DNA from: an uncultured Dietzia sp.
Lineage (GTDB): Bacteria > Actinomycetota > Actinomycetes > Mycobacteriales > Mycobacteriaceae
Assembly: GCA_946570335.1 (NCBI GenBank)
Contig: CAMNYG010000003.1
Coordinates: forward strand, 1 to 17,924
Direction of reading: 5' to 3'
Length of the DNA stretch: 17,924 nt
Under the pieces are notes generated by a model. That model was not told the DNA's origin, ran no database searches, and saw only the letters and a program-made list of their open reading frames with translations. A program made the position numbers and the translations under genes. Positions 1-7,570 of the stretch are shown piece after piece (positions within the stretch are counted from its first letter, which is position 1; each line of letters opens with the position of its first letter).

Positions 1-235
1 GCCCCAACCACAGCCCCCCAACGGCCTCCCCGACTCGGACGGGGTCCGCGTCGGGGTAACCGAACGGGACCGCAAGGTCCCCCCCCGAGCCGCCAGCCCG
101 CTTCGGCCGGCCGACGACGCCGTGGTGATCGACACCTCCGACCTCACCCTCGACGAGGTTCTCGACCGTCTGGTCGCGCTCACCGAGGGGACCGCAGCGT
201 CGCAGGGCGCCACCGCAGAAGGGAACCCACAGTGA
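1..235 (+). CDS. cmk: Cytidylate kinase, C-terminal fragment (cut by window edge)
   Basis: The open frame runs from base 2 to a TGA at 233-235 and encodes about 77 residues. It contains [11 protein letters not shown], then [15 protein letters not shown] and [11 protein letters not shown], the typical C-terminal end of actinobacterial cytidylate kinases. The family phosphorylates CMP and dCMP with ATP in the cytosol. The 5' part with the P-loop lies outside the window. The stop overlaps the GTG start of der by four bases (GTGA), so the two genes are probably translationally coupled; cmk-der adjacency is common in actinobacteria. The tail after the last helix (about 17 residues, rich in Ala, Gly and Thr) looks disordered. 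The call rests on the C-terminal motif and the neighbour. Confidence 0.88.
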   Translation, partial: PQPQPPNGLPDSDGVRVGVTERDRKVPPRAASPLRPADDAVVIDTSDLTLDEVLDRLVALTEGTAASQGATAEGNPQ

Positions 236-1689
236 CCGGTACCGAGGATTTCCACCTGCCCACCGGGCCCGCCGAAGAGACCGTCGAAGACGGTTGGGAC
301 GACGACACCGACTGGGATGAGATCGCCGCCGACTTCGCGGATCAGATGGAGACGGTCGTCGAGGGCGTGGAGATCCTGCCCACCGTCGCGATCGTCGGAC
401 GACCCAATGTCGGCAAGTCGACGCTGGTCAACCGCATCATCGGGCGTCGCGAGGCGGTCGTCGAAGACGTACCGGGAGTGACCCGCGACCGCGTGTCGTA
501 CGAGGCGCTCTGGAACGGGCGCGCGTTCATGGTGCAGGACACCGGCGGCTGGGAGCAGGACGCCAAGGGGATGCACCGGTCGATCGCCCAGCAGGCGGAG
601 ATCGCGATGGGGACCGCAGATCTCATCGTGCTGGTCTGCGACGGAACCGTGGGGATCACCGCCGGGGACGAGACCGTCGCCAAGTCACTACGCCGATCCG
701 ACACCCCCGTGATCCTCGCGGTGAACAAGGTCGACAGTGAGAAGGCGGAGCTCGAGGCCGCCGAGTTCTGGGGTCTGGGGCTGGACAAGCCTTTCGCCAT
801 CTCCGCCGCCCATGGCCGGGGCACGGGAGACCTGCTCGACGAGATCATGAGCAGACTGCCCTCCAAGTCCCAGATGCGCGAGGAGACCGATGTCCCGCGG
901 CGGGTCGCCCTGGTGGGCAAACCGAACGTGGGCAAGTCGAGTCTGCTCAACAAGCTCACCGGAGAGAACCGGTCGGTCGTGGACAACGTCGCCGGCACCA
1001 CGGTCGACCCCGTCGACTCACTTGTCGAGCTGGGCGGACGGACCTGGCGTTTCGTCGACACCGCCGGCCTGCGCCGCAAGGTGAACCAGGCGTACGGCCA
1101 CGAGTACTACGCGTCGCTGCGGACTCGAGGAGCGATCGAGGCCGCCGAGGTGGTGGTGTTGCTGCTGGATGCCTCCGAACCGATCACCGAACAGGACCTG
1201 CGGGTGATCTCGATGGTCGCCGACGCCGGCCGGGCGCTGGTGATCGCGTTCAACAAGTGGGACCTCGTGGACGAGGACCGGCGCTACGACCTGGACCGTG
1301 AGATCGACCGGGAACTGTCCAAGGTCTTGTCATGGGCGCACCGGGTGAACATCTCCGCCCGGACGGGCCGCTCGTTGGCGAAGCTGGTCCCCGCGATGGA
1401 GACGGCGCTGGAATCGTGGGACAAGCGGATCCCCACCGGACCGCTCAACACCTGGATGAACGAGGTCGTGGCGGCCACCCCTCCCCCTATGAGGGGCGGA
1501 CGCCTGCCCAGGATCCGCTTCTGCACCCAGGCGACAACCCGGCCGCCGACCTTCGTGTTCTTCTCGACAGGCTTCCTCGAGGCCAACTACCGGCGATTCC
1601 TTGAGCGCCGACTACGGGAGACCTTCGGTTTCGATGGCTCCCCGGTGCGCGTGAACGTTCGCGTCAAGGAGCGCAGACAACGGAAGTGA
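232..1689 (+). CDS. der: Ribosome biogenesis GTPase Der (EngA), tandem GTPase
   Basis: This 485-residue protein has two GTPase domains in tandem, the hallmark of Der/EngA, a 50S ribosomal subunit assembly factor. Domain 1 has GRPNVGKS (about residues 56-63), DTGG (103-106) and NKVD (165-168). Domain 2 has GKPNVGKS (229-236), DTAG (276-279) and NKWD (341-344). The C-terminal ~95 residues, ending in a basic tail (RVKERRQRK), correspond to the KH-like RNA-binding domain. The first ~45 residues form an acidic Asp/Glu-rich extension, which I recall as usual in actinobacterial Der. The GTG start overlaps the cmk stop and has AAGGGA about 7 bases upstream. Both G domains look intact. It is expected to be essential and constitutively expressed with cmk. 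Confidence 0.97.
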   Translation: MTGTEDFHLPTGPAEETVEDGWDDDTDWDEIAADFADQMETVVEGVEILPTVAIVGRPNVGKSTLVNRIIGRREAVVEDVPGVTRDRVSYEALWNGRAFMVQDTGGWEQDAKGMHRSIAQQAEIAMGTADLIVLVCDGTVGITAGDETVAKSLRRSDTPVILAVNKVDSEKAELEAAEFWGLGLDKPFAISAAHGRGTGDLLDEIMSRLPSKSQMREETDVPRRVALVGKPNVGKSSLLNKLTGENRSVVDNVAGTTVDPVDSLVELGGRTWRFVDTAGLRRKVNQAYGHEYYASLRTRGAIEAAEVVVLLLDASEPITEQDLRVISMVADAGRALVIAFNKWDLVDEDRRYDLDREIDRELSKVLSWAHRVNISARTGRSLAKLVPAMETALESWDKRIPTGPLNTWMNEVVAATPPPMRGGRLPRIRFCTQATTRPPTFVFFSTGFLEANYRRFLERRLRETFGFDGSPVRVNVRVKERRQRK

Positions 1690-1695
1690 CCCCGA

Positions 1696-1726
1696 TTGGG
1701 AGCTGGGGCACGGGGTGCGATACTCT
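1696..1726 (+). promoter_or_regulatory. Candidate promoter of the tRNA-Pro gene
   Basis: TTGGGA (1696-1701) and TACTCT (1721-1726) resemble -35 and -10 boxes. The spacing is 19 bases, slightly long. The -10 box lies 32 bases before the tRNA 5' end, so a short precursor leader would result. This is an inference from position and weak consensus; read-through from der is the alternative. Confidence 0.4.
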
Positions 1727-1758
1727 GTTCCAGTCGCTGCGGTGAGAACCGTGGGTGA

Positions 1759-1832
<74 letters not shown>

Positions 1833-1839
1833 CAGAGTG

Positions 1840-1884
1840 AAACCCCAGGTCAGAGAAATCTGACCTGGGGTTTCGTCGTTTTTT
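1840..1884 (+). terminator. Strong rho-independent terminator after tRNA-Pro
   Basis: A perfect 15-bp stem (1840-1854 with 1859-1873) is closed by a GAAA tetraloop. A run of six T follows at 1879-1884, five bases after the stem. It isolates the tRNA from the region upstream of gad. Perfect complementarity plus the T-run make this the clearest intrinsic terminator in the window. Confidence 0.93.
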
Positions 1885-2017
1885 CACCGAGTTTCGCCCC
1901 GGTCGCGGGTCGAGGGGTGAACGACGTTCGTGCCGCGCCGAGGCCGCAGGAACGCCGCGTGATTCGCCGGGCATGATGGCGGAACCGGCGCTCCCGCGCA
2001 ACCGTGGACGTGGTCGG

Positions 2018-2053
2018 CGGCCCGATGAGTTCTCGGAAACTCTCATCGGGCCG
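2018..2053. repeat. 12-bp perfect inverted repeat, possible terminator or operator
   Basis: CGGCCCGATGAG (2018-2029) is exactly complementary to CTCATCGGGCCG (2042-2053), with a 12-base loop. There is no T-run on either side, so it is not a classical intrinsic terminator. It could be a U-less terminator of the kind proposed in actinobacteria, a back-up for the tRNA terminator, or a protein-binding site. Confidence 0.6.
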
Positions 2054-2097
2054 CGATCGGCGAGGCACGAGTCCGGCTCCACCATGTATGCACTGTT

Positions 2098-2110
2098 ACC
2101 TGGGGTTTCG
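2098..2110 (+). repeat. 13-base copy of the tRNA-terminator 3' arm
   Basis: ACCTGGGGTTTCG occurs here and at 1863-1875, within the 3' arm of the tRNA-Pro terminator, 235 bases apart. A 13-base exact match so close is unlikely by chance but possible. It may be a remnant of a duplication or a recombination junction near the tRNA gene. Confidence 0.5.
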
Positions 2111-2180
2111 AGGGACAGAAATCCTGGTTCTGTGTCGGGGGTGGCGGTGACAGAAGTAATCTCCGATACGCCGATGTGCT

Positions 2181-2200
2181 CATCAGTGATGATTTATATT
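2181..2200 (+). promoter_or_regulatory. Palindrome next to an AT-rich -10-like element
   Basis: CATCAGTGATG (2181-2191) is a perfect 5+1+5 palindrome, followed at once by ATTTATATT, which contains TATATT (2195-2200). This is the most AT-rich spot in the region. It resembles an operator abutting a -10 box, but I see no good -35, and the gad start is about 355 bases downstream. Tentative. Confidence 0.3.
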
Positions 2201-2409
2201 CTCTGGGGTAGCGTCCAAGTGGCATGCGGGCGACACGCGCTTCGGCGGTTATCGTCTAATGCAGCGACAGAGAGTGAGAGTGTTTTGACGTCCAGAGCGA
2301 GTCGCGGGCCGCTGGGCCCAGCACACTCATATTTCCGGACGCGACCATCTCGCCAACAGTCCACAGCCCAACGCGCTGTGCCCGTCCCGGCCTCCGACGC
2401 CGTGGAGGG

Positions 2410-2440
2410 CCGGTCCGGACCGCGGTCGGGCCCGAACCGG
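2410..2440. repeat. Nested palindromes upstream of gad
   Basis: CGGTCCGGACCG (2411-2422) is a perfect 12-base palindrome and TCGGGCCCGA (2426-2435) a perfect 10-base palindrome. Both lie inside a CCGGT (2410-2414) / ACCGG (2436-2440) outer pair. If transcribed, they could fold into a branched structure about 115 bases before the gad start. They could also be regulator-binding sites. Confidence 0.5.
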
Positions 2441-2555
2441 TAGCTGACCCCGTGGCGCACCTCGGAACGCTCCCGCTCGCCTTCAGGGGCACGACCGAGC
2501 ACACCTTCTGACCACCTGATTCCGATGCACGACAAAAGAGAGAAGCGAGGACAAC

Positions 2556-3956
2556 GTGTCTGAGACGTATCGCAGTTCCGCTGAGCAGTCAGCCACTGCC
2601 CAGCTGGAGATCAACCCGGTGTTCGCCCGCCCGGGTGAGGCGACCTCCCTGCCCAAGTTCAAGATGCCCCAGGACATGATGTCGGGGGACACGGCTTATC
2701 AGATCGTCCATGACGAGGCGATGCTCGACGGGAACTCTCGGCTGAACCTCGCGACGTTCGTCTCCACCTGGATGGACGAGAACGCGCAGAAGATCTACGC
2801 CGAGACCGCCGACAAGAACATGATCGACAAGGACGAGTATCCGGCCACGGCGGCGATCGAGGACCGTTGCTGGAGGATCCTCGCCGATCTCTGGAACGTC
2901 CCGGACACCGAAGACACCATCGGTACCTCGACCGTCGGCTCCTCCGAGGCCTGCATGCTCGGCGGACTGGCACTCAAGCGCCTCTGGCAGGAGAAGCGCA
3001 AGGCGGAGGGCAAGTCCACGGAGAAGCCCAACCTGATCCTGTCTGCCGGCGTGCAGGTCGTCTGGGAGAAGTTCTGCAACTACTGGGATGTCGAGGCCCG
3101 CTACGTCCCGGTCACCGAGGAGCACCTCGTCCTCGACGGCTTCGAGCTCGAGAAGTACGTCGACGAGAACACCATCGGCGTCGTGGCCATCCTCGGCCAG
3201 ACCTACACCGGTCTGTACGAGCCGGTGAAGGAGATCGCCGCGAAGCTCGACGAGATCCAGGCGTCCACCGGGTACGACGTCAAGATCCACGTCGACGGTG
3301 CGTCCGGCGCGATGGTCGCACCGTTCTGCCAGCCTGATCTGGAGTGGGACTTCAGGATCGATCGCGTCAATTCGATCAGCACCTCGGGTCACAAGTACGG
3401 CCTCGTCTACCCCGGCGTCGGCTGGGTCGTGTGGCGTAACAAGGCGGTCTGCCCGGAGAGCCTGATCTTCCACGTGAGCTACCTGGGCGGTGACATGCCT
3501 ACCCTGGCTCTCAACTTCTCGCGTCCCGGCGCGCAGGTCCTGCTGCAGTACTACCAGTTCCTCCGACTGGGCCGTGAGGGATACCGAGCGGTCCAGCAGG
3601 GCTCGATCGACGTCGCGACCTACCTGTCCTCGGAGATCGAGAAGATGGGGCAGTTCACCCTCGTGAGCCGTGGCGACACGATCCCGGTCTTCGCCTGGAA
3701 ACTCAACGCCGGTGTCCGGAACTGGGATCTGTACGATCTCGCCGACCGTCTGAGGATGCGCGGCTGGCAGGTGCCTGCCTACCCGATGCCGGATGACATG
3801 ACGGACCTTGTCGTCCAGCGAATCGTCGTCCGGCTCGGTCTCAGCCGTGACCTCGCGGGGCTGCTGCTCGATGCGATCAAGGAAGAGGTCGACTTCCTCG
3901 AGAACCTCGACGCCCCGATCCCGCGCGAGCGGCCGCGGACCAACTTCGCGCACTGA
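2556..3956 (+). CDS. gadB: Glutamate decarboxylase (PLP-dependent, GadA/GadB type)
   Basis: At 466 residues this has the length of E. coli GadB. The family converts L-glutamate plus a proton to GABA and CO2 in the cytosol. Visible group II decarboxylase motifs are TSTVGSSEA (about 124-132, cofactor phosphate binding), HVDGASG (245-251, the Asp contacting the PLP ring) and STSGHKYG (275-282), where Lys280 is the expected Schiff-base lysine. The last residue is His466 after RTNFA; E. coli GadB uses a near-terminal His (His465) to close the active site at neutral pH, so acid control may be conserved. The GTG start has GAGG five bases upstream. No antiporter GadC lies next to it; two GC-rich hairpins follow, so it is probably monocistronic. 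The role may be acid tolerance or a GABA shunt linked to the 2-oxoglutarate node controlled by GarA. Confidence 0.95.
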   Translation: MSETYRSSAEQSATAQLEINPVFARPGEATSLPKFKMPQDMMSGDTAYQIVHDEAMLDGNSRLNLATFVSTWMDENAQKIYAETADKNMIDKDEYPATAAIEDRCWRILADLWNVPDTEDTIGTSTVGSSEACMLGGLALKRLWQEKRKAEGKSTEKPNLILSAGVQVVWEKFCNYWDVEARYVPVTEEHLVLDGFELEKYVDENTIGVVAILGQTYTGLYEPVKEIAAKLDEIQASTGYDVKIHVDGASGAMVAPFCQPDLEWDFRIDRVNSISTSGHKYGLVYPGVGWVVWRNKAVCPESLIFHVSYLGGDMPTLALNFSRPGAQVLLQYYQFLRLGREGYRAVQQGSIDVATYLSSEIEKMGQFTLVSRGDTIPVFAWKLNAGVRNWDLYDLADRLRMRGWQVPAYPMPDDMTDLVVQRIVVRLGLSRDLAGLLLDAIKEEVDFLENLDAPIPRERPRTNFAH

Positions 3957-3986
3957 CGTGAAGCCCGCGCGCTGACGTGAGAGACG

Positions 3987-4024
3987 AAGGTGCCCCGTGC
4001 CCTGCGAAGGGCACGGGGCGCCTT
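3987..4024 (+). terminator. Hairpin terminator candidate after gad (first of two)
   Basis: A 16-bp stem (AAGG, a T-G wobble, then GCCCCGTGCCC with its complement) spans 3987-4002 and 4009-4024, closed by TGCGAA. No T-run follows. The position 30 bases after the gad stop and the high stability suggest a terminator of the U-less kind or an mRNA 3'-end stabiliser. Confidence 0.7.
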
Positions 4025-4035
4025 CCCGACGGGCG

Positions 4036-4071
4036 ACCCGCCCGGGCTGGTGTGATGTGGCCCGGGCGGGT
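4036..4071 (+). terminator. Second GC-rich hairpin after gad
   Basis: ACCCGCCCGGGC (4036-4047) pairs perfectly with GCCCGGGCGGGT (4060-4071) across a 12-base loop. With the hairpin just upstream it forms a tandem pair between gad and the next gene. It lacks a T-run; tandem terminator is the likely reading, and an operator for the downstream gene is the alternative. Confidence 0.55.
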
Positions 4072-4124
4072 ATCCCGCTTCTGACCCCGGTACATCTCTG
4101 ACCTGCTGGATGGTGGACTTATCC

Positions 4125-4826
4125 ATGACCCGATCCCGAGCCGACACCGCTACGGGCCGCCCGACCCCGACACTGGTTCCCACACTGACCAAACAGAGTT
4201 GGTCGTTCATGATCGGTTCGTCACTGTTCGCCGTGGGTGCGGCGGTGGCGATCTGGGATCTGGGCTCGGCCAACCTCACCAATATGCTGTGCTTCATTGG
4301 CGCGTGGTTCTTCACAGCCGCCGGCCTGATGCAGACGGCGTTGAGCGGTGCCGCCACGACAAAGGTCGACTATGGCACCGGGCGGATGTTCCGTGCGGTG
4401 TGGCTCGCCGCCGCGATCCAGAGCATCGGCACCATCCTGTTCAACGTCAGCACCAGCGCCGCGTTGTCGGCGCACACCATGCAGGCCGAGGAACGACTGG
4501 TGTGGAACCCGGACGCGGGCGGCTCCGTGGCGTTCCTCGTCAGCGGGGCGTTCGTCTACGTCGCCTACTTCCGTGAGCGGGACACGTTGTGGGAGCCGGG
4601 CCGGTCGGGGTGGTGGGGCGCGCACATCAACATGCTCGGCTGCATCGCGTTCGGAATCTCGGCTGTGGGTGCGTTCATCCTGTCCGACGGCTCGACTGAG
4701 AACGCGATGTTGGCCAATTGGGGCACGTTCATCGGTGCTCTCTGCTTCTTCTTCGCCTCGGCGATCGCCCTTCCTCAGCTCGGCTGGAACCGTCGGGACG
4801 CCGAGGCCGAGTCCTCCGCATCCTGA
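4125..4826 (+). CDS. Multi-pass membrane protein, possibly YrhK-like; function unknown
   Basis: I place the start at ATG 4125 because GGTGGA lies seven bases upstream; an earlier in-frame ATG at 4110 has no good ribosome site. The product has 233 residues. About six hydrophobic segments are visible (in 4125 numbering roughly 26-44, 52-74, 89-111, 132-149, 166-187, 196-217), with a short polar N-terminus and an acidic C-terminal tail. The layout repeats GSxxF-type helices (MIGSSLFAVGA, FIGAWFFTAAG, GTFIGALCFF), resembling YrhK-domain actinobacterial membrane proteins as I remember them. No catalytic or transporter motif is recognised. It is followed after 56 bases by the amide hydrolase gene on the same strand, so the two may be cotranscribed. 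Confidence 0.75.
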   Translation: MTRSRADTATGRPTPTLVPTLTKQSWSFMIGSSLFAVGAAVAIWDLGSANLTNMLCFIGAWFFTAAGLMQTALSGAATTKVDYGTGRMFRAVWLAAAIQSIGTILFNVSTSAALSAHTMQAEERLVWNPDAGGSVAFLVSGAFVYVAYFRERDTLWEPGRSGWWGAHINMLGCIAFGISAVGAFILSDGSTENAMLANWGTFIGALCFFFASAIALPQLGWNRRDAEAESSAS

Positions 4827-4882
4827 TCTGGCGTCCGCCTCGCCCGGATGGTGCACCACTCTTCGAAGGGATATCCACACAG

Positions 4883-5959
4883 ATGTGTACGCGTGTTCTA
4901 TGGCCGGACGCCAATGGCTCCGTGATCGTTGGCAGAAACATGGACTTCCACATGGATCTGCTGACCAACCTCTGGAAGTTCCCCCGAGGGGTTGAACGCG
5001 GAGACGGGGTCACAGGAGCACTGACCTGGAGGGCGAAGTACGGCAGCATCGTGGCCACCGCCTTCGATCTCATCGCGACCGACGGCATGAACGAAGAGGG
5101 ATTCGCCGGCCACATCTTGTGGCTGACCGAATCCGATTACGGCAATCCCGCGGCCACCGACACTCAGCTGAGCCAGGCGGTGTGGCTGCAGTACTACCTC
5201 GACAACTTCGCGACCGTCGCCGAGGCCGTCGAGTGGACCCGGAACTCCAAGGTCGCGATCTCGCAGCTCTTCGATCCCACCGGGCATTTCGTTCCGGCAC
5301 TGCATCTCGCGATCAACGACGCGACGGGCGATTCGGCGATCATCGAGTACGTCGACGGTACGCCCACCGTGTACCACAGCCGTGACTACAAGGTCATGAC
5401 CAATTCCCCGACCTTTGACAAGCAACTCGAGCTGGTCAAGCAGATCGAGGGACTCGGCGGGGAGAAGCCGTTGCCCGGCTCCACTCTGGCCAGCGATCGT
5501 TTCGCACGTGCTCTGTTCTATGTGGAGAACCAGGTGCAGCCCGAGACCCAGCTCGAGGGCATCGCCGCGATGTTCAGCATCATCCGCAACGCGGCGCAGC
5601 CGTTCCGGATCCCTGAACCTGGCAAGCCGGATGCGTCGCAGACGATCTGGCAGGTGGTTCTCGATCTGACCAACAAGCGCTACGTGTTCGAGTCGACCAC
5701 CCGACCCAACATCGTGTGGGTCGACTTCGCAGGTGTGGACTTCAGTGAAGGATCCGGGACCCGCAGGCTCGACCTGACGGGCCGGATGGCGCTGGAGGGT
5801 GGGCTCGCCGGAAACGTGACGGAGGAGTTCCACGAGGTGGACGACTTCACCACCGAGGTGCTTGCCACCGGCAGCAAGGCTCTCCAGTACATCGCCCAGA
5901 AGCAGAACGAATTCGCAGCGCTCGCAGCTGCGGTGCAGAAGTTGGTTGGTACGAAGTAA
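4883..5959 (+). CDS. Linear amide C-N hydrolase (choloylglycine hydrolase / penicillin V acylase family)
   Basis: The start chosen is ATG 4883, giving 358 residues beginning Met-Cys. In this N-terminal-nucleophile family Cys2 becomes the catalytic residue once Met is removed, which fixes the start even though the frame is open further upstream. GAAGGGA lies about 11 bases before it. Further family marks are GRNMDF (Arg18, Asp21), DGMNEEGF (67-74), VMTNSPTF (Asn174) and ASDRFARA (Arg206, the usual catalytic-site arginine). There is no signal peptide, so the enzyme should be cytosolic. The family splits amide bonds in conjugated bile salts, penicillin V, N-acyl-homoserine lactones or related compounds. 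The segment after DGMNEEGF (GHILWLTES) differs from the bile-salt-hydrolase GLNFPG pattern, so bile salts are not a favoured substrate. The true substrate is unknown. Confidence 0.9.
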   Translation: MCTRVLWPDANGSVIVGRNMDFHMDLLTNLWKFPRGVERGDGVTGALTWRAKYGSIVATAFDLIATDGMNEEGFAGHILWLTESDYGNPAATDTQLSQAVWLQYYLDNFATVAEAVEWTRNSKVAISQLFDPTGHFVPALHLAINDATGDSAIIEYVDGTPTVYHSRDYKVMTNSPTFDKQLELVKQIEGLGGEKPLPGSTLASDRFARALFYVENQVQPETQLEGIAAMFSIIRNAAQPFRIPEPGKPDASQTIWQVVLDLTNKRYVFESTTRPNIVWVDFAGVDFSEGSGTRRLDLTGRMALEGGLAGNVTEEFHEVDDFTTEVLATGSKALQYIAQKQNEFAALAAAVQKLVGTK

Positions 5960-6342
5960 TGAAGTGAGTGGCTATGGAGGGACTCGGTCGCTACGGTGGG
6001 TGCCTCCTGATCCACTGGGTGGACGCAGAACTCGATGACGGAGCGGACGTCTTCGGTCGCGGGCCCGGTCGGCTTCGCCCAGATGGCTGTATTCCGCAGG
6101 GGAGGAGCCCGCCCGGCATCCCACGAGTTTCCGAGCCGGGGAGGACGCCGTTGGCCGACGGTATCCACCCGGAGCCGACTTTCGTCCGGGTCGGATGACG
6201 CAGGATCGTGGCCCCCGTCGGCGACCTGACGGTGCCGACACCCAGGGTTGCGGGGGAACACGGGCGATCAGATTGTCGTTGTACAGGGTGTGGTACCCGT
6301 GACATGGACGCGCCCGTGCAGGGCGTGGAACGAGGAGGGCGC
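5960..6342. other. 383-base stretch with no convincing gene
   Basis: Frames exist on both strands (for example + 5968-6198, 76 codons) but none has a good ribosome site or protein-like motif. Small inverted repeats are seen: TCCAC/GTGGA at 6011-6023, and ACCCGGA paired with TCCGGGT in about 6165-6195. No T-run terminator follows the amide hydrolase. The AT-richer part at 6268-6300 just before the next gene is the likely promoter region, but I cannot name boxes with confidence. Confidence 0.5.
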
Positions 6343-7482
6343 ATGGACGGCGAGAGCACGGCGCGCACGGCACGGGATCGGATCGTCTCCGATATAGACC
6401 GGATGTGTCGCGGGGAGGGTTCGCCCCCGGTGGCGGAACTGTCGGACCGTGCGGCGCTGCTGGTCGCCTGTGGACTCGTCGAGCCGCGTATCAGCACAGT
6501 CGTCCGGGCGCGCTTGCAGCACAATCTCCCGTTTCCCACGGTGGGCGGGTTCCACCAGGTCCGCGTCATCGAAGAGCAACGTCACGATCTGCGGAGGATC
6601 ATCAACTCGCCGGCGCCGTCGATGCTGCGGATGGCTCTGCGTACCCGACTTGCCGAGCTGGATCGCAAGTATCTCGTCCTGCGCACCGGTTACACGCGTG
6701 GATCCGGCGTGTTCGCGTTCCGGATCAAGGACATCCGGGCCGACCGGCGCAGGGGGGTCCACCTGGATACGGACGACCGTGGGCGTCTGTTCGACGCGCT
6801 GGCCTCGACCCCGACCATGGCACCGGTGCCGCTCGTGCCCCGCACGCTGGGTGAGCTCGGTACAGTCGCAGCGGCTTACGGACAGCGGGAGATGGGACGG
6901 GTCATGTGGCCCCAGCGGGTCCAGTCCGTCGTCCAGTCGCTCCCCTCGGTCCCGCAGATCCGCGCGGATCGTCGCCGGATCCCGGAGATGTACACGGCGA
7001 TGCTCATGGAGGTCGGCGGGCTGTACGACCGACTCCTGGCGGCATACGTCCGTGGCGGTCGTGCGGTAGACGAGATCCGGCTGCAGTTCGATGCGGAGAG
7101 TGAGGTCATCGGCCTGTCCGGGGACCTGTGTCGGCTCCGCGAGGCCGCCGCTTCGGCGGGGATCCCCCCGGCAAGTGACGGCTTCACCACCTTGACCGGT
7201 TTGGGCGCCTCGATCGACGGAGTCTGGGCCGAGGTCGTGGAGCGGGCGGTCGCGTTTCGCGAGCTGGTCGAGTCGGTGGAGTCCCGTGCAGCAGCCGCCG
7301 CGGAGCAGGCGGAGCGACTCGCCGGAATCGCCAGGGAGAACGGAGTTCGCCCGCCCTCGTCGCAGTACCGGCCCACGCAGGCGGACCTTGCAGCCGAGCA
7401 TCTGGCAGCCCGTGCGGGTGACCGGATGCTCTCGACGGAAGCGATGCGACGTTTGCGGGGGCAGATCGACCCGGATCGGTAG
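6343..7482 (+). CDS. Unrecognised soluble protein encoded upstream of secA2
   Basis: The start is placed at ATG 6343, which has AGGAGG four bases upstream; the frame stays open to 6208 but an earlier ATG at 6304 lacks a ribosome site. The product has 379 residues, with no signal peptide and no membrane segment. It is rich in Arg, Ala and Glu and appears mostly helical. A conspicuous Ala/Glu helix (ESRAAAAAEQAERLAGIARE, about 300-320) may form a coiled coil. A middle segment with TGYTRGSGVFAFRIKDIRAD looks more globular. I recognise no catalytic motif or family. It is followed after 88 bases by secA2 on the same strand, so a link to accessory export is conceivable but purely positional. Codon use looks like that of its neighbours, so it is probably a true gene. 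Confidence 0.8.
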   Translation: MDGESTARTARDRIVSDIDRMCRGEGSPPVAELSDRAALLVACGLVEPRISTVVRARLQHNLPFPTVGGFHQVRVIEEQRHDLRRIINSPAPSMLRMALRTRLAELDRKYLVLRTGYTRGSGVFAFRIKDIRADRRRGVHLDTDDRGRLFDALASTPTMAPVPLVPRTLGELGTVAAAYGQREMGRVMWPQRVQSVVQSLPSVPQIRADRRRIPEMYTAMLMEVGGLYDRLLAAYVRGGRAVDEIRLQFDAESEVIGLSGDLCRLREAAASAGIPPASDGFTTLTGLGASIDGVWAEVVERAVAFRELVESVESRAAAAAEQAERLAGIARENGVRPPSSQYRPTQADLAAEHLAARAGDRMLSTEAMRRLRGQIDPDR

Positions 7483-7570
7483 CGCTGCACCCGGCGGGGC
7501 GGGGTCCCGAACAGGCTGCGCACTGCGTACGGTGGAGGCATCTTGTTCGTGACCGGGAAGGACGCCGCGC

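Larger units (their letters stand above)
1885..2555. other. 671-base non-coding stretch between tRNA-Pro and gad
   Basis: No open frame here has both a believable start and protein-like composition; the longest (1973-2443, +) is arginine- and serine-rich with no recognisable motif. The stretch holds a 12-bp inverted repeat (2018-2053), a second copy of a 13-base piece of the tRNA terminator (2098-2110), an AT-rich patch with a small palindrome (2181-2200), two tiny overlapping ORFs (2224-2288) and two perfect palindromes (2410-2440). About 2080-2290 is visibly less GC-rich than the genes around it. Long regulatory leader for gad or remnant of a rearrangement are both possible. Confidence 0.6.

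Noticed and set aside
1973..2443. 156-codon plus-strand frame between tRNA-Pro and gad
   Set aside because: It reads through inverted repeats and an AT-rich patch, is Ser/Arg/Pro-rich and has no ribosome site.
2589..3953. 454-codon minus-strand frame across gad
   Set aside because: Same reason: the plus frame is an intact glutamate decarboxylase and the antisense frame has a biased Asp/Val/Leu/Arg composition with no motif.
4718..4882. N-terminal extension of the amide hydrolase from ATG 4718
   Set aside because: It overlaps the membrane-protein gene and would bury the nucleophile Cys that must be exposed right after Met at 4883.
5968..6198. 76-codon plus-strand frame after the amide hydrolase
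   Set aside because: Weak ribosome site, Pro/Gly/Arg-rich composition and no motif; most likely chance in GC-rich DNA.
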